Below, piece by piece: positions 52,932-64,000 of a DNA stretch of 64,000 nucleotides. Both the position numbers and the translations under genes were made by a program. The stretch spans positions 2,170,001-2,234,000 of the forward strand of contig JAZARR010000074.1 of assembly GCA_037389465.1 (NCBI GenBank), given 5' to 3'. Position 1 is the first letter of the stretch. Each line of letters begins with the position of its first letter. A model generated the notes under the pieces. The model worked only from the letters and a program-made list of their open reading frames with translations. It ran no database searches and was not told the DNA's origin. Origin of the DNA: Baylisascaris procyonis (Eukaryota; Nematoda; Chromadorea; Rhabditida; Ascarididae).

Positions 52932-53008
52932 TGAAGTCGATAACTGTTCGTTAAGACAAACTCAGCGATATGCAAATGGAAGCAAACAATCAGTGAATAC
53001 TAATCACA
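52932..53008. repeat. Direct repeat, copy 2 (77 bp)
   Basis: Starts TGAAGTCGATAACTGTTCG and ends AATACTAATCACA, as in copy 1, 456 bases downstream of it. It lacks the 13-base internal duplication. Confidence 0.9.
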
Positions 53009-54393
53009 TTTCATAAGAAATAAATTTTGAAATATTCGAATCTTTAATGGATATTTGCAATGTTAGCTGCTGGGATGCGAAAAAAAATAGGACTTCAGTT
53101 AAATGTACAAATGAATTCATGACGTTCATCGGCTGATCTTCAAAGATATGCGATGGCCACATAGCAATTAAATAATGAATCGCATGGCTGATATCTTACA
53201 AAATACGCAAATTTCATTAACTGAAGTGATTGAATAAACCAATGACGTCTTGAATGATGATAATTAAAACGTTTAGAGAAAAACAAAGACACATTACGAT
53301 ACTAGAATAATTGCTTTACTGTTCAATTGATAATATTCGGAACTGAATATTTCTTTGCAATATTTTAGTGAAAGGAAGGCGGCCGGAACAACAAATAGAA
53401 CGCTATAACAGCGAACTTGACATGGTGAACCCATTCATCAAAATTGCCAATAAATATAACGATAAAACATGATGAAACATCTATTTAGATTTTCAACGAA
53501 ACGATTGCGCATAGAAATTTTCAACGTAAAATTTTGTCTCCAATCTCTGCTCGCAAAATAACATTCCACTCATCTTTAAGTGCAGCGAAATTTTTGACAC
53601 ATTTATTCAGAAGTTATTTGCTAGCTTGTGAAAGAACTTAAAAATTCGTGTAGCAATTGCCAACTATATAAACCTTGCACATCAATTTTTGCGGCGATAT
53701 TACAATCTCTAAATCGAAAATTCATGAGGGACATCGTAGATAAATGCGCAATGATAAGGCGTCGCCACATTATGCCTAAAGGATTAAGACCTATAAAAAC
53801 GCATAAAAAACAGCGATTTGAATTTTCATATTTTAGGTTAAGGCTCTATACTGAAATCAGCTCTTGTCGATGGGACACTATTTCAATTTGCTGATCGTTT
53901 CTGGGGATTTGCTCACTGCCTCGAGCAGCAAAGTATTAATGCTTTATGCCCTGATGTTTTTAGAGTGCGAAAGTATTGATGAACAGCAGTCATATGAGGT
54001 GATGAAGTAAAGAAGATAGATCCATGAATATATAGTGAAAATTAAAGGAGAACAAAAAAGAGAAGATAGGTATGTCGATAAGTAAAAACAAACAAATGAA
54101 AATTTCGGTTGTCCAACCAAAACTGTATTCTAGAAAAACTTCGTGAAGCTTTCGTTATACAAAAAAAAGTATTTTTTTTTTTTCAAAGAATGCAAAGTAT
54201 GAAAAAGATTTCGTAATCACTTCGTGATATAAAAAATAAATTTGAATAAAAATCTCAAAAAACGCAAAATGTGCATGAAACAATCCTCATATCAGCTGCA
54301 ATAGAAAGGACAAATAATGCCTCTCATTATTAGCAATCAACATAGGCGGCTAGCAAATAAACTCAAAGCAACATTCAATGCAAAATTTCGTAG
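53009..54393. other. Stretch with weak coding signal only
   Basis: A plus-strand frame at 53628-53894 has no ATG start but a basic, Cys-containing composition (NSCSNCQLYKPCTS). No paired splice sites. The rest is AT-rich. Confidence 0.3.
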
Positions 54394-54558
54394 CAAGCAT
54401 TGTGCGGAAGTGAGGTTTTAACGGTACATTTGGAAGAATGGAAAGAATTATTTCAATCGCATGAAAGCGGTACACAACAAATAAAACGAAAACACAGGGC
54501 TCATATTCTCATCGGCACAAATGTGAAGAACTGGAATTTTGATTGTCACTATGATATT
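54394..54558 (+). CDS. Isolated exon-like segment
   Basis: It opens after a TTCGTAG acceptor and can end at ATTG|GTACAA. The plus frame encodes VLTVHLEEWKELFQSHESG and, later, RAHILIGTNVKNWNFDCHYD. Composition and both splice sites favour coding. No partner exon with matching phase was proved and the family is unknown. Confidence 0.25.
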
Positions 54559-54772
54559 GGTACAAGCCCGATTTTGTTGTTTTGCTCGCATATCATTGCA
54601 CAATGTTACCAAATTTAGTTTATTTACTTGAGCGTTGATATTTTTTTTGGCCAGTGATTGCTCTTCATTTTTTTGCCACCCGTCATCTCCAACATTTCAA
54701 CGCAAATGAGCGGTTTGTAGTCATGATTGGTCATCACTGCTCTATTAAATAGACGGTCATTCAGGCATACAA

Positions 54773-54881
<109 letters not shown>

Positions 54882-55192
54882 AAGTATACGCAACTGTATT
54901 TATCTACGTTCATTTAAAAAATATAAACATAGATGTGAATGGAGGTAAAGACGAAAATAGAGAAAGACGAATAAATGAATAAGTGAGTCACTAAATAAGC
55001 AAAAAATAAATTAATAAATTAACATACACATCCATAATTCAAAATGTTTATACATTCGATACAGTTTGTTGTACTGATAAAGGACGCTAAGAGACAGTTT
55101 TGCTAGAAGTATTAAGATGAAGTCAAGATTGTCGATCGTCCCGACAACTCTCTAAGTGATCCCGTTGACACATCAATAGCAAGCTATTGTAT

Positions 55193-55426
55193 ATGTTGAC
55201 ACTGATTTCATTCGCCAGTTGTCGAAATTCGTATGCGAATTCATATTCTCATGCGAAGTTTCTTCTGGTGGGAATAATCGTCAAAAATTTTGAAAGCATT
55301 GCCAACTACTATCTATGTCATAATGATATAACCGATCGCAGTGAAACCATAGTAGCTGAAACTCCTCAACTTCTTCAAGTCGCTTATGGATTGGAAGAAA
55401 ACCTGAATATGATAGTTGAAAGTTAA
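55193..55426 (+). CDS. Candidate open reading frame or terminal exon, 77 codons
   Basis: ATG at 55193 starts a plus-strand frame with KFLLVGIIVKNFESIANYYL and the acidic end LLQVAYGLEENLNMIVES before TAA. The composition is protein-like. There is no motif, and the opposite strand was not excluded. Confidence 0.22.
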   Translation: MLTLISFASCRNSYANSYSHAKFLLVGIIVKNFESIANYYLCHNDITDRSETIVAETPQLLQVAYGLEENLNMIVES

Positions 55427-55711
55427 ATGAACAACCTGAAAATTGTGAAAAATCACTTTGATCAAAATTGGTCAGCCATGACGCTTATATACAGCTCTAT
55501 GGCATTAAAATTTTGTGTATTTTTTCGTGCATTCTCTCTCTCGGTAATCTTTATGTTTGGCAAATAATGCGATCATCAGCGATGAGTGACCGTTTTTCCG
55601 TTCCGAATTGGGTTATGAATTTCGCTTTTATAATGACCATACGGATTATTCCATTTTTTGCACAATAGCAACATTTTTTTGAAAGCACTTTCGCTACCAC
55701 TGAACATTTGA

Positions 55712-55714
<3 letters not shown>

Positions 55715-55764
<50 letters not shown>
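55715..55764. repeat. (TA)n microsatellite
   Basis: About 25 AT units. Confidence 0.95.
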
Positions 55765-55766
<2 letters not shown>

Positions 55767-56058
55767 GATGTGTTCTTGCGTACCGTTCAATTGACCTATC
55801 GTTTCACTGTTAGTGACGAAAACGAAAATATATAAAGTAATGCCTCCATATTTGGAGCAATCCGATCACCATAAAATAAGCTAACTGTAACGTTGTCTTC
55901 AATGAATATCGAGCTAAAATTACTGAAGTAACAGAAAATCACAAATATAAGCCCATAAATATGACGTCCAGCGCAAAGATGAGTTCCTTTCTTTAGCGAA
56001 ATCCACCTCATATGTTAGTTGTTTAACGTGATATACGACAAAAACTTGAAATTAGCTA

Positions 56059-56486
56059 TTGCAATCGCCGAACGTCATGAATATAACGATAAAATCAAGT
56101 TGGATAAGTGAAAAGAAAAGGGCGGCTCTTTATGAGGACATGATTTCCCCTCAAGTGAGCGTCAGTGACAAAATAAACGAGTATCAAGGTGCAAAACTGC
56201 ACATCTATCCACTGAATTTTAGGCGCAGAGATGGACATAAACGACAAGATTTACGCGCTCTAGTGGATTGAAATGAGTGAAGTGAAGCAGCGTTATCCAC
56301 TAACGTTACGCAATTGGGAAAACGGCACTTTCGACGAGACGAGAGGCTGTCATGCACTACGAACAATGGGATACCGGCGGGACGTGTCCATCCATATATC
56401 GAATCGAACACCATCAGGTGGCTGTTCGCGATGAAGTCACCTAAACGATTCCGCCCGAATAAATACCACTGATTGGAACTTCCCAT
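56059..56486. other. Probable coding block, strand uncertain
   Basis: GC-richer than its surroundings and open on both strands. On the plus strand, 56077-56271 includes KKRAALYEDMISPQVSVSD and is followed, after a CTCTAG acceptor, by MSEVKQRYPLTLRNWENG and later RRDVSIHISNRTPSG up to a CAG|GTGGCT donor. On the minus strand a 93-codon ATG frame (56205-56486) includes WYLFGRNRLGDFIANSHLMV and FPNCVTLVDNAAS. Only one can be real. Confidence 0.35.
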
Positions 56487-57123
56487 TGGCGAAATTTAGC
56501 AGTAGCGAAAATACAGTAGACACGAAGCAAGTTGTTAGTACCTATTGATCTTTCTTCAAAAATCGGCGATGGGCTCAGCTAGATGTTGCACTGAAACGTT
56601 CTGATGCTTTATGCATGAAACTCTGGTATAAGTGAATCTTCAGCGACAATTCAATTTTACAGTTCTCATTCAACACTTCGGTCAAACCGCATGCACAACG
56701 CAAATGAAGGCGATATTGTGTGTGTACGTAGAAGCGCATTAACGTGTGCATGTCTTTGTCGGATTGTCCATTAGTGCACCGAATGGGGAACAGTTTATTC
56801 TAGTGATGCGAAATTTGGTCAATATAATGCACTCAGAATCTTTCATTTTGAAAGGATATCTGGATGCAACAAAAAAATATGCATGTATTTAAATATGGAT
56901 TCGACCTTATTTTTACACAGCTCAGATTATAAAATGAAAATCTTTAAGGTTTCTACGATTCATTCAGTAAAAAAATGAAAGCATCAATATAATTGTTTTA
57001 TTATTTACAGCAGTTGATATGATCGGATAATTAAAATTTTTAAGCGCATATTGTGCTATCTTTTCTACGGTCGTTGCCGCCTCGTTATTTTCATATTTTC
57101 TTTGCTAAATTACACATGACAAA

Positions 57124-57154
57124 ATATAACAACAGTGAAACAAAATATTACATC

Positions 57155-57196
<42 letters not shown>

Positions 57197-57221
57197 ATAT
57201 TTTGTTTCACTGTTGTTATAT
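57124..57221. repeat. 28-bp inverted repeat enclosing a (TA)n array
   Basis: The left arm 57124-57151 and right arm 57194-57221 are reverse complements with a single mismatch (core CAACAGTGAAACAAAATAT). The TA array 57157-57193 lies between them. A shorter third copy of the arm end (ATTTCACTGTTGTTA) follows at once. Confidence 0.9.
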
Positions 57222-58411
57222 TTCACTGTTGTTAAACAAGAATCATGGAATGACATAATGAATGAATGCACTTTAACTCGTTCTGAGGCAATTCAATTTA
57301 CCTGTAAAACGATCATAAGTAATTTCGCGTTGCACATAATGACCGCAAATTGTGAGAGTGCAATAAAACTGCCTTTGAAAAGGTAACTAAGTGAGGAATA
57401 CCTCAACGACCGGATTTCATCGCGGATGCAATTATTATTAGGGGAGTGAAAATGCCTAAATCTTCTTAATAGAATTTAACAACACTGTAAGTTAGTAAAC
57501 TTTCTCACTTCGGAACATTGAAATAAGTAGATAAAGAGATAATTAAATAAGTAAATCGATAAGTGAATGGATGAGTAAGTGAATAAAAAATAAATAAATT
57601 GATTAATGAAAAGTTCAATTAATGGGCGTTAATTCTCGTCACTTCAATTCTATGCATTACAGTTTGAATGAAGACGTTTCAGGAGAGTTGGCATAGTGTG
57701 CGCTCTTTCCTATTTCCTCATCACAGCAATAAGTTTAACTCGGTAAGAGGGAGATTTTTTGGCAGAGAATTGCGTCATGCTAGCGATAGTTGGCAACTAG
57801 CCAGCATTGTTAAATGTTATAATTGCCAAAAGAAAGATGCATCCTGAAAACGTTCGGTTTATTTTTGATGAATTAATGAAAACTAAATAAATTATTGCTG
57901 CGAGAAATTTTTAAGCTGTTTTCACTCAGCTTCTGAAGAGCGTCCTCACTTGCCACTAAACAATAGTTCTAATAATATAACGACATATTCCTCGCTTTGT
58001 GAGTGATCAACTTTATTGACATATTACATCAGGCTGAATGAAATGCACATAAATTGAACAATAAATCTCCGGTGAATAAGGCACTTCAACTTACGATGCA
58101 TTCATCAGAAACAACGTCCTCAAGAAGCGAACCATGCAACGATGCAAGAAGATAATTGAGAAAAAATTGTTTTCTTTATACGTGACCTCATTCCCTCTAT
58201 GTGAACATGATTTCTATGGATGAGATGGAAGCAGAACGAATATTGTGAGACACTTTCGTTCGTCTAGGGCACCTACATCACCTGTTCATTCAAAGTATCA
58301 TAACTATTACTATAAAGTCTTTGTGAATGCCACAGCATACAGGGGCTCATGTAGTGTTTGATAGACTTAGCTGTTGAAGAATGGTCGCTTTGTATTAGTT
58401 ATGCTTTTCAG
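57222..58411. other. Stretch without a supported gene
   Basis: AT-rich; contains tandem AATAAATAAGTAA-like sequence around 57.52-57.61 kb. No convincing exon. Confidence 0.45.
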
Positions 58412-58588
58412 TGCGCCTTCGAAGAAGAAACGAAAATGCCTACAAAAGCTGAATTTTATCTTCACGCTAAACAAGGAACAATATCCCACAAAATGCCCAT
58501 GATGCACGAATTACAGAAAGAAGAAGTGTATGTTTTGAGGAAGAACACGAGGAGGAAGAGCATATTAGATGCACACATGTGTTGTTAG
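58412..58588 (+). CDS. Candidate 3'-terminal exon of an unrecognised gene
   Basis: After a GCTTTTCAG acceptor the plus frame is open for 58 codons to TAG. It reads CAFEEETKMPTKAEFYLHAK, then HKMPMMHELQKEEVYVLRK, and ends with a basic stretch and DAHMCC. AATAAATAAATAAA lies about 70 bases after the stop, fitting a polyadenylation region. No upstream exon was found and no domain is recognised. Confidence 0.3.
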   Translation, partial: CAFEEETKMPTKAEFYLHAKQGTISHKMPMMHELQKEEVYVLRKNTRRKSILDAHMCC

Positions 58589-61500
58589 GAGTATTAAAAC
58601 CATTTTTGATGAATCTTGCTGAAGCGATCCCCGCCATATGTTCAATGTGAATATAATAAATAAATAAAGGATGGTTCCGAAGCGGCTAGCGCCATATTTG
58701 CATCATGCATTTAGCTCGCCCGATCAGCTAGTTTTATGTTATGAGTTTGCAATGAAACATGTAAAGTAACTAGCTCATATTTCAAGTGATTCGAATGGCG
58801 CTGCAAAATTTATTCAAACGAGTCGTTTTTCTCTGATTTGAGCGATTTATGCGAAAAATGTGCAGATTTCTTTCATCTTTAAGTGCCTGCAGTTCCCTGT
58901 GGACTTGGCATATGGTACAAAAGGCTCGGTATATTCAAGTTGCTCTTTGAATTTAAGTGATACGCAACATTGTTTCGCAGTGTTCCTCAACAAAAACGTT
59001 TTCAAGCTTTGTCGCAAATTTTTCTAAACCGTTGTTTGGCAAACTAAAACTTACCTGCCTATGTATATATTGGGTAAGTGCATATGGGTTTACATGTGCA
59101 TCAGTCTGTATAGGTGCAGGCAGGTAGGTTTGTCTTCAGTATTTCCATCTCCGAAACGGCTAAAGTTGATATAATCTAATCCATAAGATGACCCAACTAT
59201 TCTATTGATCCTTCAGCGCCTAATTAAGTTGTGGACACCTTTAAATGCTCAACTATTTGCGTATTTCGGCACCAGTGAGGTAAAGTTTTCAGCCTTTCCG
59301 GAGAGACATTTTCCCTAAAATAACTGCAGACCGGACAGTTAGCTAAAAACCTCAACGCACTATTGCGCGTCTTTTGTTATCTGCTTATAATTTACCATTG
59401 CTGAGTGGTCTGATGATTGGAACTGCAAAATCCCATACAGTGGGACTTCTTCTGGCAAGATATCCTACATGTTTTCCGCAAGTTTAATTCCAATAAAACT
59501 GAGAAATGACTTAGCCAAAAAAAAAAAAAAAAATCTTGCGACGAAAAAATGAAACAGCAGACAATGCCGTTGATTTAATGCGAGGAGCGTATAAACGTCG
59601 TCAATGTCAATTAGTTTGCGTATAAACATATGATGGTGAAACAAGTTCGCTTTGTGGATTGCAAATTGCATAAGAAAACACTGCAACAAGCATTTGTTGA
59701 CGTAATGAAATAAAACTTGTTGTTACGATTTATTCATCTGCACAGAGATGAAAGAAAGAATGCTCAAACAAGACCGAAACAACACTTAAGCGGAATTGCA
59801 AAAAGAAAAGTGTGAAATGCTTGAATAATAAGGTAGAACTTGTTGCACAAGAATTCCCATGCGTTTTGAAATTGTGCATATTTTATCGGTGACATAGTCG
59901 ATTGACAGTTGCGCTGATTGCTTGCTTTTGCACTAGGAGTGAGATGCCGGTTCGGAAATTCCGCAAGGCTATCTATCGTAGGATAAAAGCTTATCGATGC
60001 AAGTGAGCTAATCTATTTTCAATCGTAGAAACTCTCCAGCCGTCAAAGTTCCTATAGAAATCGAAGGATGTCCTCGAGCCACTGTAGCTTTTGAAATGTG
60101 ATTTCAGAATACATATGCGTTGGCACAAATATTAGCACTATTACCAACGTAAAAATAGCGTTAAAATTGGCTAGTGCAGTGTATGCCTTGATAATCGTTT
60201 AGTTTAAGCAGAAAGCTAAAATATAAAATATGAAACCGGAGTTTTCTTCCTGAGAGTATTCATTTGAAATTTGTAGTTTTCTTGAGAGAGATGAGGTTAA
60301 ATGCGCCCAGAAAAGTATTATGCCTCATTAGTTACTTTTGCCCACAGCTAAGTGGTGAGAAAAAGAAAAATCCCTTGAAAGTGTGTTGTTTAAAAGATGC
60401 AAGCAATCTTCCAACAGAATCGAATCAACAATTCATGCTTAAGCAATTTTAGGTATTTCAAGTTCATTTGCATGAAGCATAGTAAGCGATAAGAGACAGA
60501 CACATTTGATTGTGATAGAATATATGAAACCAAATAAAAAATAATCGGAAGAAAGAAGAGAGAGAGCATTCAATTTATCGTTTATCTTGTTTATGGTAAC
60601 AATTAACTCTCAATATCTATTACATCGAGTTTATTCTCTTAAAGGCAAATAACAACTGAAATTCAATGAAACCAAGCAAACAAAAAACAATGCAGTAAAC
60701 GGAAGTAAACAGAACGGTCCAACAGGCGAATTTTTTTCAAAAGAATTTTCATCAGAAAATAAGTTTTAATTAATTTTAGTGAATAGTTTAGCGCTAGGAT
60801 TCGCTATTGTAAAGAAAGACTAAACATTTTGCGATTGTCATGAATTTTGCTCATAAGTGCCGCAAGAAAAAAAGAAAAAATCAAAGAAAAAAAATTTCTT
60901 TAAGAAATCGATGAGATGCATATTATTTTTTTTTCCGCGAGCATTGACCCAAATTGAGAGTTGGTTGACATTGTTAATTTACCGCACAATCATTGTATAC
61001 AATACAACGTCGAGAACATTACGAAAATGGGACAACAAAGTACTGCTCCATTTTTTTCTCAATGTCAACTGAGAATTCAGCAATAACTTTACAAAAATCT
61101 AGCAAAACGCATTGAGTGGCACATTATGTGCCTTCGTGTGCTTGTGTAGGAGTTGGCAAGCAAGTTTCCTAATTTGATTCATGTTGGCTCCGCGCTATAC
61201 TATGAAATATTATGGAGTAGAGTGTACACAATGAGGATGAATTCGAAAATCAAACTTCATTTCAACATGTCAAGTATGAAATAAGCTATAGATAAGGAAG
61301 AAAATTTGAGAAGAAATTTGTCCATGTTTTGTAAATGATAGAATTGCATGTTAAACCCCCTCGTTGGTAAAAAGATTTTGTGAAAGATTTCTATGAGTTG
61401 CAGAATCAGCCAAAATATGATTACATTGTTGCGAATGTTTTTTTTTTTTTTTTTTTTTAATTTTTTCGGCTGTTTATGACAATATTGACTCAATGAGCGG

Positions 61501-62071
61501 AATGCGGATGTGGACATTGAGCCATCTATCGTGCATCTTCTTTCAGCATAATTAGATACTATTGAGGTATTTTAATGCTCAATGGCTTAGCGACTCAAAC
61601 TCGACGCGCTTTTTTAAGGACATTAGACTATCATGTCAATGACTGAAATACGTTTTCATTACTGGTGCCATGACTCCATAGAAAAAAAAAAACTCATTCA
61701 TTACACAACGATGTACAGCAAGGAACACTATTAGGAGATTGTGCATAAAGGAGCGATATTCAGTATTCCTAAAAAATGGAAAATGCTTTATTCACCAAGG
61801 TTGTAGCGGATAAACAATGGAACACTGCGACCCAATTGAAAATGTGTCATTTGTTTTTAGAATATGACTAAAACAATTGATCAGAGATCAATTCAGTGGA
61901 AATATTGTGGACTTTTGAAGGCTATTCTGAATGCGATAATTCTGAGGCTAAATGACTTTAAAAAAATTGATATGAAGGTCGAAGAAATGCAGCAATAACG
62001 GTGAAACAGCAGATTTTATCGGAAATACAAGCATAACGTCTATTGAGATATTGCAATGACGTTCGTCATAC
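58589..62071. other. Stretch without a supported gene
   Basis: Contains A18 (59517-59534) and T21 (61438-61458) runs. A 53-codon ATG frame near 60291-60452 is the best of several weak frames. No splice support. Confidence 0.45.
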
Positions 62072-62075
62072 AGAA

Positions 62076-62240
62076 TTTGCTTCCGACGAACCACTAGGAA
62101 TGGCAAGAGACGCCGTTGTGATATTCACAAAAGAAGTGACCACAAAGAAACGAACGATGTCGTAGCCGATCGCTAAAAGACTGCCAATGGTCAGTTGAAA
62201 ACGTGTTCCAATGATCATCCTTTCATCGGTATTCTTCACC
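62076..62240 (-). CDS. Isolated exon-like segment with membrane helices
   Basis: The minus-strand frame includes MIIGTRFQLTIGSLLAIG and YDIVRFFVVTSFVNITTASL, two hydrophobic stretches split by a charged pair, and can end at AATTCT|GTATGA. The pattern recalls nematode seven-helix chemoreceptors, but two helices are not enough to assign it. No neighbouring exon was joined. Confidence 0.28.
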
Positions 62241-62254
62241 CCTCCAACGATCAA

Positions 62255-64000
62255 CCATCACCCATCAACGAATCAATCGTTGCGTCTCACTTGATTTCTC
62301 TCAGCCATTCTTACTGAATATCCCTTTCTGAAGGCTGTATTCAATATAGTGTCTGCTATCCGAAATGCAAGCCTACTGCATTATTTAGACCGAATCACAT
62401 AATAGTGTAACAACGCACTACAATAATCACTTTTTCATCAGTTCTATTTTTTTCAACAAACCTTTTTCAAAGCGCCATTTATGAAAGTATACGGAGCCTA
62501 CATTTGACCAATCTCATGCTGAGTTAACTTTCACACATCTCGCAATCACCATATGCAATTTCTCAGCGTCACAGAAATGAATTCCAGTGAGAGTCGTTCC
62601 ACGAAGAAAGCGTTTCTCCGCTCCATAAAATTGGTTGATCTTTTCTGAAAGTCAAATGAAAAATCGATTTTTTCAAACTTTTTTGTAAGCATACAAGCAT
62701 TTTCCAGTGAACCAGGTGTTGAAACATCGGGAACGATATAAAAGTAACAGAACGTATATCATGAAATCCATTTCTACAATCGAATAAACGTCATAATTTG
62801 ATAGACTTTGAGTAAAAAATTATTTTTCATATATTCTAAACGGAGTTTATTTTACCTTTGCTAACTCACATTTAGCAATTTGATGACTCATCGTAGATAG
62901 CCATAAAAAAGCCATCCAATCAGTATACAACACTCTATTTTCGATACTCGTCATTGATTTTAGTCATTAAAAAAATGCGAACGTTTCATTAACCGGGGAT
63001 CATATTTCGGCAAACATTAACCAGTTTTGTCTCTTTCAATGGCGATTTTTATCTCTGCACATTTTTTAATCGCACTAACCAATAGGACGACTTGTTGACG
63101 GTTCTATGAAATAAACGATCATTTTAGTTGCCACAAGGGTGTTTTTATTCATTGCCGACCTTCAAATCATTCCTATGTTTGCAGTGTTTTTCTTCATTCG
63201 CAATAATGGGCATTCCGTTTTCTAAATCCGTGATTCACTCAGCTGCATACTCGTGCGATAACCGGCACCCACCTGAATGATAGTGGTAGCATCGAAAATG
63301 GTGTTCTTCTGGGACCTGTCCAATCCCGTTCATAACCCCTCAAATTACGAAGATGCCCTCAAACTTTCTCAACGCACCAAAGTTTTAAGAGCGCAAAGTT
63401 GAAGACTTTGGATTATGAGAAGACAGCTAGAATTTCGCCTAAGGTCTCTCATTCTTGGGAGTGCCGAAGTATAAAATTTCTCTGCCTTTCTTGAGTTTGG
63501 AAGGAAACCTCGCCCACTGCTATAGAATTTGTGGAAGCACGGGGGAAAGAACTGAGGAGGAATGCTAGAGGTGACATGATGTGCATCTTAGCACCTCGCT
63601 CACCCGACCGAACAATTTCACATGTTACAGGAGAACAAAAAAGATAACGAATAATGCTTTCGCATTTCATTTGATCTTGTTTATTGTACAAAACTCCGGC
63701 AGAAGCTCAGCCTTCTCTAACTCTACCGGTTTAAAAGGAAAACAGGATCAATAGAAGAATTCTGCAATCATTTTTCACCCCCAAATATCTATAAATCCTC
63801 TCGAAATTGATTGGCCAAAATGAGTCGTAGGATCATGCTATCCTATGGCTATAATGGAAATATAGCCGCTGAATCTCATAACACTAGCTTCAGTTATTCC
63901 CGAGTTGAAACCGCTGGGCAGACAGACACAAAGGCGCCAAAAATGCCAAACTTACAGAGCAAATTTTGCACAAGCGCATAAAAACGGTAAGCCATTCACG
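62255..64000. other. Right-end stretch without a supported gene
   Basis: AT-rich with moderate GC near 63.3-63.6 kb. Frames there lack splice sites and an ATG context that would support a gene. Confidence 0.45.

Overview
This is an AT-rich stretch of animal nuclear DNA. Coding sequence is split into short exons with GT..AG introns, and there are long (TA)n microsatellites and many homopolymer runs. I see no bacterial operon, phage, CRISPR array or convincing tRNA/rRNA gene. The two best-resolved genes are a globin with a nematode-style helix pattern and a large RCC1-repeat protein resembling worm GLO-4/fly Claret. I therefore favour a nematode or a similar small invertebrate, but the sequence does not settle the species. 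All gene models were built by hand from translated frames, splice-site consensus and reading-phase agreement.

Left end (1-4.2 kb): on the minus strand there is a candidate multi-pass membrane protein end (30-489), one clear exon of purine nucleoside phosphorylase (780-958), and the last exon of an unrecognised gene (1975-2187). A plus-strand chain of short exon-like pieces lies at about 3.0-4.1 kb. From 4.2 to 22.4 kb the window is mostly non-coding. Exceptions are a minus-strand 133-codon frame (7518-7919), a minus-strand coding-like block (11055-11655), one exon-like segment (14753-14874) and an inverted pair of related coding fragments (about 19.04-19.27 and 19.61-19.83 kb). A decayed FLYWCH/SWIM-like transposon gene lies at 22.4-22.9 kb.

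Centre: a complete four-exon globin gene on the plus strand (23044-25216). After it come 4.8 kb with only weak coding candidates, then a 19-exon minus-strand gene (47449 down to 30081) for a protein of about 1270 residues. That protein has an N-terminal beta-propeller-like part, a helical middle, a run of RCC1 repeats and a helical C-terminal region.

Right end (47.5-64 kb): mostly non-coding, with a 150-bp TA array, the last two exons of a small membrane protein on the minus strand (50837-52192), direct and inverted repeats near 52.4-53.0 kb, a TA array inside a near-perfect inverted repeat at 57.1-57.2 kb, and several isolated exon-like segments. Nothing here forms a clear new multi-gene system. 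The most interesting items are the globin, the Claret/GLO-4-like gene, the orphan PNP exon, the inverted coding pair and the repeat structures.
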